A stretch of 26,080 bases of DNA from JBGVSA01 sp041807905 (lineage in GTDB: Bacteria > Pseudomonadota > Gammaproteobacteria > Burkholderiales > Rhodocyclaceae): positions 1-26,080 of the forward strand of contig NZ_JBGVSA010000037.1 of the NCBI RefSeq assembly GCF_041807905.1. Direction: 5' to 3'. Position 1 is the first letter of the stretch. The number at the start of each line of letters is the position of its first letter. The notes below the pieces were generated by a model. The model ran no database searches and was not told the DNA's origin. It saw only the letters and a program-made list of their open reading frames with translations. A program made the position numbers and the translations under genes. Shown here in pieces: positions 1 through 10,500 of the stretch.

Positions 1-181
1 TCAGCGCGTTCTCCATGCCCCGCTTGCCATCATCGACCCATTGCTCGACTTCCGAGGGTGACAGGTCGAACTGGCGGCTAGCCTCCGCCACCGTGGTCTT
101 GCCTTGAATAATGTCCAGCACCAGCGCGCTTTTACGCTTGGCTGTCCATCGTTTGATGTCATCTTCCATTTTCGTGCTCAT
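1..181 (-). CDS. IS3-like element OrfA (DUF1153-type HTH), partial
   Basis: Translating the minus strand from the ATG at 179-181 gives an open frame that runs off the left edge (60 codons). It starts MSTKMEDDIKRWTAKRKSAL and continues with TTVAEASRQFDLSPSEVEQW, a helix-turn-helix of the transposase OrfA/DUF1153 kind found in some IS3-family elements, where it binds the element ends. The frame is too short to show the rest of the element. It lies directly downstream of an IS407-type orfA whose partner orfB is missing, so this second element probably inserted into the first. The family assignment rests on the recognisable N-terminus only. Confidence 0.75.
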   Translation of the reverse strand, partial: MSTKMEDDIKRWTAKRKSALVLDIIQGKTTVAEASRQFDLSPSEVEQWVDDGKRGMENAL

Positions 182-230
182 CGTCTTTCCATCGATTATG
201 ACGTGAGCAGGTTTTTACTGGGTCAATACA
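1..230 (-). mobile_element. Insertion sequence end (IS3-like), truncated by window edge
   Basis: The stretch holds the DUF1153-type orfA start and about 50 bp of leader up to roughly 230. In minus-strand sense the leader begins near TATTGACCCAGTAAAAACC. The boundary is inferred: just upstream (231-240) the sequence still matches the orfA/orfB junction I expect of the IS407-type element, and after it the match is lost. No opposite terminal repeat is visible because the element leaves the window, so the exact end is uncertain by several bases. Confidence 0.5.
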
Positions 231-234
231 TGCT

Positions 235-501
235 TTACAGCTTTTTTTGAATCACCTCCTGCAGCATCTGCTTGTCCAGGCTCAGGTCGGCCACCATGCG
301 CTTGAGGCGCGTGTTCTCCTCTTCGAGCTGTTTCAATCGACGCAATTCGGTTACGCCCAAGCCACCGTATTTCTTCTTCCAGTTGTAGAACGTCGCCTCA
401 CTCACACCCATCTTGCGGCACACCTCCACCACCGTCGTACCCGACTCGGCCTGGCGCAGTGCGAACGCGATCTGCTCTTCGCTGAACTTCGACTTCTTCA
501 T
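235..501 (-). CDS. IS3 family transposase OrfA (IS407 group)
   Basis: The product is 88 residues, the usual OrfA length for this group. The N-terminus (MKKSKFSEEQIAFALRQAES) is followed by a helix-turn-helix around residues 25-45 (VEVCRKMGVSEATFYNWKKK). A leucine-rich coiled coil follows at about 55-85 (LKQLEEENTRLKRMVADLSL), as in OrfA proteins that bind terminal repeats and dimerise. The frame closes just after an A7G run, the site where the ribosome normally slips to make OrfAB. OrfB itself is missing, replaced by another insertion element, so the product is at most a regulator-like fragment. Upstream in minus sense, GGGGCAGGGAGATTTGTC contains GGGAG at a usable distance from the ATG at 501. 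Confidence 0.9.
   Translation of the reverse strand: MKKSKFSEEQIAFALRQAESGTTVVEVCRKMGVSEATFYNWKKKYGGLGVTELRRLKQLEEENTRLKRMVADLSLDKQMLQEVIQKKL
241..248 (-). other. Programmed -1 frameshift slippery site (A7G)
   Basis: In minus sense the bases read A AAA AAA G three codons before the orfA stop. This A-AAA-AAG heptamer is the known slippery signal of many IS3-family elements for making the OrfAB fusion. Its downstream partner frame is gone, so the site is a relic. Confidence 0.6.
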
Positions 502-593
502 GACAAATCTCCCTGCCCCGTAGGGCGTTAAATTTGCCAGAAATCTCTACTTCTCACCGCTACGGCTTTTTGGGGGGAGGTCACTAATTTTTC

Positions 594-947
594 CTACCCC
601 CCTCTTTTGCGAGATATAGACAAAAAGTCTATCGTCCCAAATACAAGCGAACAAAAACATCCAAATATGAAAACCCCACCCACACCGGCAAAATACCAAA
701 ACAACGAGAGCTTGCCAAAGAAAAACTGCACGACAGGGCCGAGCACTATTACTGGAAAGCATATCTGAAATACGGCGGACCATATATAAACAACAACCAA
801 CTTGATCCATCTTTTCTCAATTTCACACTCCGCATTCCATAATTCATCACCATGATCGCTAAAATCGCGCGCCAGCTCTCTATGACCACCCACCCCATGG
901 GCACATGCGAAGAAATTTTTCGCAATAATGTCAAAATTCAGTTTCAT
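594..947 (-). CDS. Candidate CDI immunity protein (small membrane protein)
   Basis: The product is 117 residues and I recognise no family. Residues 1-45 are polar (MKLNFDIIAKNFFACAHGVG...), followed by strongly hydrophobic stretches at about 48-75 (IKLVVVYIWSAVFQICFPVI) and 80-108 (LSLFWYFAGVGGVFIFGCFC), then a basic tail RKRGG. This suggests two or three membrane helices. The ATG lies 8 bp after the stop of the giant exoprotein, and its Shine-Dalgarno (AAGGTGAT) overlaps that stop codon, indicating translational coupling. The DNA is visibly richer in A+T than its neighbours. Position, size and composition match a cdiI immunity gene, and a membrane immunity protein would suit a toxin acting on the inner membrane. 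Function is inferred from context only. A run of C at the 3' end makes the last residues sensitive to sequencing error. Confidence 0.65.
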   Translation of the reverse strand: MKLNFDIIAKNFFACAHGVGGHRELARDFSDHGDELWNAECEIEKRWIKLVVVYIWSAVFQICFPVIVLGPVVQFFFGKLSLFWYFAGVGGVFIFGCFCSLVFGTIDFLSISRKRGG

Positions 948-955
948 AGATCACC

Positions 956-1540
956 TTAAGGCTCTTTATTCGCCGGCGAAAATATCGGGGACGTCCACCA
1001 AGAAGTGCCGCCACTTGTTGCACCACTGTAGTCGTATACCTTAAACGATGTCGTTCCCAGTGCAGTGGCATTTACTTGAATAACAAGATTTCCGACACTG
1101 TATGGAACAATGGTGTTGGCTAGGCCCGCGCTGTAGTTCAGGAAGTATTTGGTAGGCCCCGCAATCGCTCCTGCTCCAAATGCGGTAACTACGCCCGCGG
1201 GGGTTGCCTCTAGCCCCTTCGAGAGCACGTAAAGTGTTGTGCCGGTAGCGCCTCCAAATATTAAGGAACGCCCAACACTGCCGACGGTCAGTTGCGAAAC
1301 AGGCGCCATACCAGCCTGCCAGGCTAAGAAGGACGGCGCAGCTTCCGTAGCCACTGCAGCAGCATTTCCGCTCACCGTTGCCCCAAGACCCGCAGCAAGG
1401 GCTCCTTGACGAGTGTCTGCCAATAATTTTTGCTCGTCCGCATTCAGGTCCTTGCGAAGACCGATTGCAGCTTTGCCACCAAGCACCGACATGAATTCGG
1501 AGATATAAGATGGAGATTGTCTGGTGGACAGTTGATTGTT
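956..1540 (-). other. Unrecognised CdiA C-terminal (toxin) domain after VENN-like motif
   Basis: This region encodes roughly the last 195 residues of the exoprotein, after AQLETDNNQLS. In CDI systems the segment after VENN or its variants is the variable toxin. Here I see no known nuclease, deaminase or tRNase motif such as HNH, His-Lys-Thr or a BECR-fold signature. Instead there are several weakly hydrophobic stretches: LIFGGATGTTLYVLSKG, PAGVVTAFGAGAIAG and LANTIVPYSVGNLVIQV. Together with a membrane-protein neighbour, this fits a membrane-acting toxin best. The start of the domain is set by the motif and is approximate. Confidence 0.5.
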
Positions 1541-4500
1541 ATCCGTCTCCAGTTGCGCCGCATTGCTCCCCGTAGTTGCCAGGTCCGCATTGCCTGTAGC
1601 GACACCGATCATGCCGACGATGCCTGTGATCAGATCACTGCGATTCTGCTTTTCCTCCGGCGTCATGGTGCTGACGTCCTGATGCAGCAGCTCGTTGAGC
1701 GCAAGGTTGAGCACGACACTGGTCGCCGCCCCTGCGGCGCCGGCCGCGCAGCTCTGACCGCTGGCTGCGGCACCCGCGCAGGCCGTGATGCCCTGCATGA
1801 CCGTGCGAATCGTTTCGCTGGTGGTGGTCGATTTCTCTCCGTCCTTGTAGGAGTCCGCCAGTTGCTTGATTTCGGTGACCGCAAGCCCTTGCAAGAAATT
1901 GACAGTGGCGTTGGTGATCAACTGGTCCATGCCGCCAAGCACGTTGGCGCCAGCAGCCCCCGAGAAGGCTGACACGCCGAGCGCAAGGTAGCGGTACTTT
2001 TCGGCCTCATCCTTTGCCTGTTGAGCTTGGTCGCTGTACTGCTGGCGCGTAGCATCATCAGGGGCGTTATTGGCCGCCTGCTCAAGCGCCTTGGCTTTGT
2101 CTTCCAGGCTGTAGGCCTGGATCGACAGGCTCGCACTGAGCGTATGCGCCTGCTGCTGGAAGGCGGTGGCCACATCCATCTTGGCCTGCACTGCGTCGGC
2201 GTCGAATGAGTTGGTCAGACTGTTGAGCGCGTTTGCTGCGTCATGGTTGACGCTGGCGACCGTCTCGTCCGCCGTTTTTCCAGTGAGTTCCTGCTGCTTG
2301 GCGTCGTTGCGGATAGTGATGTTGCCGTCCGAGATGACACTGTAGGTGGTGCTGCTCTCCTTCTCATCGGCAACCACGAAGGTCGCGCTACCCGACTTGC
2401 TGTTGTTGAAGGTCTGGACGTTGTTCTTGCTACCGGTATTGCTGCCATAGCCACCGCTAAGGCCGACGCTCATGCCGCTGACGTTGTACCTGTTCTGGAT
2501 ATCCTCCATTTGCAGCGTGTCGGTGACGAGGCTATTGCGCCCCGCCGCCTCGGCCTCGGCGTCGCTGACGATGGCCCCCCCCTTCAGGTGGGTGCCACCC
2601 GCGACGTCGATCTGGTAGCCGCCACTGCCCGCAAATATGCCGCTCTGCTCAGTGACAGAGGCGTAGTCGGCCTTCAAATCACTCTGGCTGTAGCTGCCGC
2701 TGGCCGAAAAGCCGTAGCCAAAGGTCACGCTTCCGCCGGCACTCTGTTGGCTACTCTTGTAGCTGCTGGTGTCTTGCAGGCTCTCAATGAAGAGTTCGCC
2801 CCCCACGTTGCCCTTGACGTATTCGCCGCTGATCGTCGCGCCGGCGATGGTGGTGTTGCCGCCACTGGTGAACTCGACCCCTTGGCCACCCGCGATATGG
2901 GTGTTGGTGTAATACAGGTCCGAGCCATCCGCCTTGCCGCGCGCCGCACTGGCGTTGGCCGTAATGCCGAAGGCCATGCCGTTCTGGCTCACCGTGGCTG
3001 CCACCCCCACCCCAGCGGAACTGGAACTGTTGGTGCTGTGCTGCTCCATGGTGTTTTGCGCGGCATTGAAGATCAGTTCATCCTCGGCATAGAGCCTGAC
3101 CTTGCCGCCTGCCGTGACATCCGTGCCGGTGATACGCAGGTCGCTGTAGTCACCGCCACCATGGATATTGGCGACGAAATTGCCGCCCGCTTTGATGGCG
3201 CTACCCTGGGCCGTGTCGCTGGACGCTTCCTGCTTGCTCTGGCTGTGGCTGCTGCCGTAGGTAAGGCTGATGGTGGCGCCGGCCCCGCCGTTGTTTTGCG
3301 AACCGGGGCTCGTGCCTTGGAGTGAGCTGCCGGCGTTGTACGCGGACATGGCGACGGTCGCAGCGGCCAGCGCGTTGGTGCGCGCATCGCCCTTGGAGCG
3401 ATCGGAATCCTCACTCATTTGCTGCGCTGTCATGAGCACGTCGAGCACCGGGCTCGATACGGACAGCGTCAGCCCATTGCTGCTGGTGCGGTAGATGTCA
3501 CTTGCCCGACTAGTGAAGCGGCTCTCTTCGACAACGCCGCGCCGGGCATCGAGCAGAACATCGCCTTCGGCCGCGGTCACCACGCTGCCGCGCTGCGTGT
3601 AGGTATCCCCCGCAATCAGGATGACGTTCCCCGAGTTGCTGCCCACAAGGCTGCCTGCGGCTCCCGTACTTTGCAGGTCGTGTTGCTCTTCGCGCTTCTG
3701 GGTACCGAAGGTGGCCGCAGCCCCACCGTTGCTGAACATGCCATGGGTCAAGCGTTCGGCGTATGCGGTCTGGCTACTGCCTTCCTCCATCTCGACGATG
3801 TTGAGATTGCGCCCTGCGATCACAGTGAGACCTTCGTCGGCGACGACCTGCGAGCCGGAAATGGTGATATCTCCACGCTTGTCAGCGAGGCTACCGGCAC
3901 GCAGTTCCACCGTCTGACCCGATACGAGGCTGCCTTCGGCCGTCTCCCAGGTCGCCGAGCGCCCACGGGTGTTGGTGACCGTGTCGTCGGCCACGTGTAC
4001 GCCGATGACGACCTTGCCAAAGCCATTGGTGCTCTGGCTGTACTGTTCGCTCTCACGGCTGTGCGTGGTCTTAAGCGCTTCGATGGTGAGATCGTTGTCA
4101 GCGATGACGCTGACCTTGTGCGCCTCTTCCCCGGCGGCGGCCGAATCGTTATGGATGTAGGCACCGGTCAGACGGATGTCGCCACTGCCCTGTCCCGGGG
4201 TGTCCGACTTGGCGCGGATGAGGATGTTGCCGCCTGCGGCGACTTCTCCTCCCACAATCGATTCGTCGTACTGCGCGCTACGGTTGTAGCTGCGCATGCC
4301 AGTCGACTGAACATCGAGCCCGTAAGAATCCTTCTTGGCTTCGATGGCGACGTTGGTGCCCTGGATGCCGATGTTGCCGCCGGCCTTGACCGTGCTGCCG
4401 CTGATCAGGACGTCGTCCTTCGCGACGATGTTGGCGTTCGTCCCGGCCTTAAAGACGCTCTGATACTGCGTGACACTTGTCTCGTGCAGTTCGTCGCCAC

Positions 4501-7500
4501 GGCCCTGCACCTTGTTGCCGTCATAAGCGGCGTCCAGCGTGCTCTTGCCTTCGACGCTGGTGATCTTGATGTTGCGATCGGCATAGGCCTGTAGCGTGGT
4601 GTCGGCCGTGACCCGGGCCCCTTCGGCCACCAGGTCACGGTCGGCCTTCATGTAGACCTGCCCCGCGTGCACGGTGGCGATGCGGTCGACGTTGGTGCGC
4701 GTGCCTTGCTCGCTGGCGCTATCAAGCGTGCGCGTCGCGATGACGATGTCGCGCCCGGCCAATAGCGTGGCCCTGGAATCCACGCCCGTGCCGGTGATCA
4801 CACCCGACAGGTTCTTGAGGTCGTTCTCGGCGCGCGCGTAGATGTCGTTGGCCGAAATGCGCCCGCCGGCGTTGGTGATGTCGCCGTCGGACAGCAATGT
4901 CATCGCCCCGTTGGCGGCAAGGCGCCCGCTGTTGACGAGTTCGCTGTCGGTCTTGATGAAGACGGCGTCACCTGCGAGCAGCGCGCCCCCCGTGCCCAGG
5001 TCCCCATCCTTTGGTCGGCGCAGGTACACCTGCGGCACGAGGACGTTCTGCACGCTGCCGTCCGGCAGGGTGACCGCCTGGGCGACGAACCAGACGATGT
5101 CGGTGGTGAGCATCGCCATCTGCTCGGCCGACAGCGCCACCCCAGGGGTGAGCTGATACTGGCGGGAAAAGGCGGACCCCGCGTCCATGAGCGCGGCGTA
5201 TTCGGCTTCCGTATCGGTGTAGCCGGACAGGTACTTGCGCCCGGTGAGCGCGAGGATCTGGTCGTTGATCTGCTGTTGCTCGTAGAAGCCATCCCCATAC
5301 CGCTTCATCTGGTAGAGCGGATCCACCTGCAGTTGCGTGAAGAAGTAGTCGCTGGAGAGGAAGGTGCGATAGTTCGTAAAGCGCGGGTCGGTCTCGACCA
5401 GGTACTTGCTGTCCGGCTCCGCGTGGATGACGAAGAGGTTGCTCGTGGGCAGTTGCACCTTGGGCGTGATCGCCACGACGATGTCCTTGCTGGCACTTTG
5501 CTTGCCTTCCGAATCCGGCAGGGGGGCCGCGTCGACCACGCGGAAACTCGGCAGGCTGTAGTCCGGTTTGACGGCCTTGCTGCTGGTGACGTCTTTGGCG
5601 CGGGAAGTGATGTTCGCGGTATTGGCGGCCAGGACGGTGAGCGTGCCGGCCTCGTGGGCATTCACTGGTGTCGCCGTGCGGTCAGTGGCATCCACCTGAC
5701 GCGCCTGCGTCGGGTCTGCCGCGTTCTGCTCGAAGCGGAAGCTGGCCAGTTCGGTGGTGACCACGACCGGCGCACGCACCATCGGCTGCGGATCGTCGCT
5801 CTTGTTCTGGTGTCCGCCGAGCACGCCGTGGTTCTCGACCCAGAAGTGCTGGCTCGTGCTGCCCTCGAACGTCGTCGTGCTGAGCCCTTGCAGGGCACGG
5901 TTCTCGATTGAGCCGCCCAGCATGTAGAGGCCGCCGCCGGCCACGATCTGGCTGTTCTCATTGACGCCGCTGCCGGTGAAGAACATGTCGCCGCCCGACA
6001 GGATCTGTGCGGGCGCGGCCGAATCGACCTCGGTGTGCGACTCCGTGGCAATCGTGCGTTCGATCCGGTAGTTCTCGTCGTCCGTGGTGCGGTTGTCCTC
6101 GTGCACTTCGGCGTTGTAGGCGTCGACGATCGGGATGAGTTCCTGCAGGACGACCTCGTAGCGATCGCGCCAGCCGGCGTAGTCGTCGCGCCACTGGTTG
6201 CAGGCGGTACTGTTCTTGTCGCGCGAAACGTCGCTTTCGCCGTCGTAGTAGGTCTCGGTGCAGCCACCCGCTCCGTCGGGTTCGGGGGGCGGCGCTTCAC
6301 CGAGCGGTGTCACGCCAAAGCGCGCAAAAATGCCCGAATCCCAGGCGTAGTTCAGCGTGTACGTGTCCGGGTCGCAGTAGCGTTCGTCACCCTCCGAGCC
6401 CGTGTAGCAGTTGCCCGGCACGGTCGTGTAGACGGGCGCGACCTCGGTACGCAGGCCGTATTTCTCGGGGTGCACGATGCAGCTCACGCGTGAGCTGCCC
6501 ACCCCGAAACACAGGTCCGCCGGATACGCCTTCAGGCCGCCGTCGCCATCGGGACGAATCCAGACCTGCTCGACAGGGTCGGTCGTGATGGTGCGCGTGG
6601 TGATGTGGGTGTCGACATTGCGCAAGGCGTCCGTCGAAATCGCCAGCTCCCGCGCGGCTTCGATGCGGGCCGAGGCATTGACGAGCGACTGCGATTTGCC
6701 CACGGCATAGCCGTTGTCGTCCAGTTGCCCACCCAGCGTCGCCGCACCCAGCGAGTAGATGAGTGCGCCTTCGCTGTTGTTGATCTGGCGCGCGCCCAGG
6801 TTCAATTCTTCGCGCGCGGCAATGACTCCCGGGCCGATATTGTTGACGGTGCCTGCGCCGATCTCGATCCAGTCGCCGTAAATGCGCCCGGTGTTGTCCA
6901 GCGTGCCGGCTTCGATATGGGTGACCCTACCGTCGATCAAACCGGTGCTGGTGTTGGTGAGCGTGCCGCTGACATTCAAGCGTGTCTCGTCCGCCGCGAT
7001 TTCGCCGCTGTTGGTGAGATCCCCCGTCGTGACGGTCAGCGTGTCGGTCGCCGTGATCTTGCCGCTGTTCTCAACATTGCGCGCCGTGATCGACAGGCTG
7101 TTTTCCGATGAAAGCGTGCCCGTGTTCCTGTAGTCGCCATCAACGGTCAGGGCCAGCAGGTCGCCCGCGGCGGTGGTCCCGCCCCACCCCTGTTCACGCG
7201 TGTGCAGGTCGAGCACGCGCCCGGCCATGAGCTGCCCCTGTTCATTGGTGAGGGCGGGCGCCTGCACGGTGAGATCGTTCGCGGCACTGATCAGGCCGTT
7301 CGAGTTATCCAGCGCGGCAACGTCGACCATGGCGTCGGTGTTCGCCCGGATCTGGCCGCCGGCATTGGCGAGCGCATCCGCGCGGATGTCGAGATCCTGG
7401 CCATCGATGGCCCCGCCGCTGTTGTCGACGCGCGCCGCCGCGAGTGTCAGGCGAGCGTTGCTGATCAGGGCGCCGTTCGTGGCGTTGCGCAGCGTGCCGT

Positions 7501-10500
7501 CAACGGTGATCGCGACGTCTTCCGACGCGCCGATCGTGCCGGTATTGGTGAGCTCACTGGCGTGGACGACGGCGCTCCCCGAGCTGGTCATCAGCCCTGT
7601 GTTGGTGAGCCCGCCTGCGACATTGACGTCGAGCGCGTCATGAGCGCTGAGCACCCCCGCGTTGTTCTCCAGGGTGCCTGCGCGTACGGTCAGGTCCGTA
7701 CCCGCGAAGATGCCGCCCACGTTTCCACTGTTGGCGTTGGTGAGCGTGCCCGAAACATCCAGCTCCATCTGGGCGACCGACTGGATCAAGCCCGCGTCGT
7801 TGGCGAGTCCGCTCGCATGGATGTCCAGCGCACGCGTGGCAACGATCTGCCCGCCCGTGTCGTTGCTCAGTTGGCCCACGCGCAGTGTCTGATCTTGTGC
7901 GTAGAGCACGCCGCCGCTGTTATCCAGGTCGCCCGATGAAACCTCGAGCGTGCCGGCTGCCTGCAGCGCGCCGCCAAGGTTGGCGATAGCCCCGGTCTGA
8001 GTGTTGATCGAGACGTCCCCCGCCGTCGCGGCCATCACCCCGTTGGTGTTATCGATGGCTGCCGCCTCGACGGTGAGCGCGCCACCCGCGAGCACATAGC
8101 CGGCGGTATTGATGAGGGTGGCGTCGCGCGTCACCAGGGCCAGATCGCCCGTCGTGCCAATGGTGCCGCTGTCGTTGGTGATGCGCGCAGCGTCGATACT
8201 CAACTGCTCCTGGCCCACAATCGTGCCGCGCGTGTTGTCCAGCGCGCCACTACCCAGCGAGAGCGTCGCCGCACTTGTTCCGGTGACGTTGCCGAGAACG
8301 TTGGAGAGTCCTTGCGCCTGGATCGATACTTGTTCGGCCTGGATCGAGCCGGCGTCGTTGACGACGCGCCCCGTGCTCGCGAGCTGGATCGTCTGGGCTG
8401 CGCCGATGTAGCCGCCCGAGTTGTCCAGCGCATCGCTTGTGAGCGAGAGGGTCTGGCTGTAGACAACGCCTGCGGCATTGGCAAAGCGCGTGGCGTCGAT
8501 CTGTGCGTCGGCACTGCTGCCGATCTGACCGCCGCTGTTGTCCAGCGCGTCAGCCGCAAGGGCAAGACCTGCCTCGCTCCAGATGAGGCTGTCTCCATGG
8601 TTGTCGACCGAAGTCGCGCGCAGGTCGAGCGCGCCGATGCTCTGAATGAGAGCCGCCGCATCGCCTGAGCGATCGTTGTCGATCGCACCCGCCCGGATCA
8701 CCGCATCCGACCCGGCAATGATCTGTCCGCCATGGTTGGTGAGCGTGCCCGTGCCAAGCTGCAGCGACAGCGCTTCATTCGACGAGACTTCACCCAGGCT
8801 GTTGGTGAGTGAGGCAGCCGTCACGGTCGTGCCGGAATGCCCCGTGATGAGGCCACTCGTGTTGTCGATGTTCCCCGCGGAGATATTCGTCTGACCGTCG
8901 ACAGCGGCGATCACGCCGCCAGCATTGGTCAGCGCATCGGCATCGACGGCGGTCGCACTGACGCCGACGATCTGGCCTGCGGTGTTGTCGAGCGCCTGCG
9001 CCGCGATCCGCGTGGTGTTGCCCTGGAGCAGGCCGCCCGCATTGGTAAGACCCTGCGCGCCTTCAATGGACAGGTTTTCGTCGGCGACGATTTCGCCGCC
9101 GGTGTTGTCGATCCGTTGGGCGCTCAGCGCCACATTGCGGGCGAAGACGCCACCTCCGGTGTTGGTGAGCGCTGCGGCGGCAATCGTGATGGCGTCACCC
9201 TGCACCACACCACGCGTGTTATCCACCGAGCCAGCGGCAGTGAGGTCAAGGCCCGACTCCGACAGCAGGACGCCGTCGGTATTGAGTGTGCGGGCAGCCT
9301 CGACGCGCAGCGACCGTCCCTGGATGAAGCCCTGCGTATTGTCGAGCGTGTCTGCTACCGCCAGCGTGGCGGCCCCGTCGGCGACGATGAGCCCGCCCGT
9401 GCTGTCGAGCCGGCTCGCCTGCAGCGTCAGCACATCCGTGGCGCTCATCGTGCCTTGCCGGTTGGTCACCGCGCCCGTTGCGCCGATGTCCACGGTATTG
9501 CCCGAGACAAGCCCCCGGTCATTGACGAGCTGGGCGCTCTTGAGCGTGACGACGCCGTTTCCTCCGATGGTGCCGCCCGTGTTGTTGATCGATGCGGCAT
9601 CGATCGACACGTCGTTATTGGAGAGCAACTGCCCCCCTTGGCTATTGTCGACGGCACCGGGAGTTCTGACGGACAGGCTCTGCTGCGCGGAGATCAGCGC
9701 CGCGCGTGCGTCCAGGCTCGCGCCTGCAATGTCGGTGCGCCCGCCGCTGTAGATCTGCGCACCTTGCGCATCGATCGCACCACCGGCACCCAGCTTCACG
9801 TCGGTCTGCGCGTCGATCACGGCGCCGGCAACGGACAACGCCCCGGGGGTCACGATGCCGGCAACGCCATTGGCACCGATCCGGGCGCCCGCCAGCGATA
9901 CGGTATCGCCGCCCAGCGCGACATCGCCCTGCGCGGTAAAGGTGCCGTGCTCGCCATCGAGAACGCGGGTACGCACATTGAGTGCACCGCCGCTGGCAAG
10001 CGTGCCCCGGTTGGCGAGCGTGTCCACATCGACGCCTAATGTCGCCACGGCTTGCTGGATGACCGACCCCGTGTTGTCCAGCGTCGGCGTGCTCAGCGCG
10101 ATGCGATCGCCCACCAGTTCGCCAGCATTGCGCACACCGGCTGCGCTGTTGATGCGCGCGGTCCGATCGGACCAGGTCTGTCCGTTGAGCGTGACCTGCC
10201 CCGCCGCATCCAGTGTCAGGTCGCCTTTTGAATAGACGTCGGCGAGCGTCAATTCACCAGCGCTGGACAGCCGCAGGTTGTCCTGCAGCGCCGCCATCCG
10301 CCCGGTGCTGTTGACGCCGAGCCCCGCTTCGGTGGCCACCATGTAGATCTGGTTGGCGTACATGCCGCCCATGTCGCGGATGTCAATGGCAAAGCTGGGT
10401 GCGACGTCGACGGCATCGGTGCGCGTCACCTGCAGGTCCGCATACTGGACGAGGTTCGTCCCGGTCACGGCGTTCAGGCGCTGGGTCCAGACTTCGCCGG

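Larger units (their letters stand above)
231..556 (-). mobile_element. IS3 family, IS407-group remnant (orfA only)
   Basis: This is the 5' part of an IS3-family element: a left-end candidate at about 556 (TGAGAAGTAGAGATTTC in minus-strand sense), a short leader, a complete orfA and the frameshift signal. The orfB expected to follow in the -1 frame is absent, because the sequence switches to another element near 230. The remnant therefore cannot make transposase by itself. The TG-initial left end fits IS3-family ends, but without the right end it cannot be verified as a terminal repeat. Confidence 0.65.

Noticed and set aside
547..934. Alternative minus-strand frames (547-810, 749-934) overlapping the immunity candidate
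   Set aside because: The 594-947 frame has the coupled ribosome site next to the exoprotein stop and coherent hydrophobic helices. The others lack a ribosome site and overlap it.
2243..10235. Many long plus-strand open frames (for example 3419-4594, 8837-10039) opposite the giant exoprotein
   Set aside because: All lie antisense to a continuous TpsA frame with recognisable domains from end to end. Repeated Asp/Val/Gly-rich sequence reflects the complementary repeats, not real genes.
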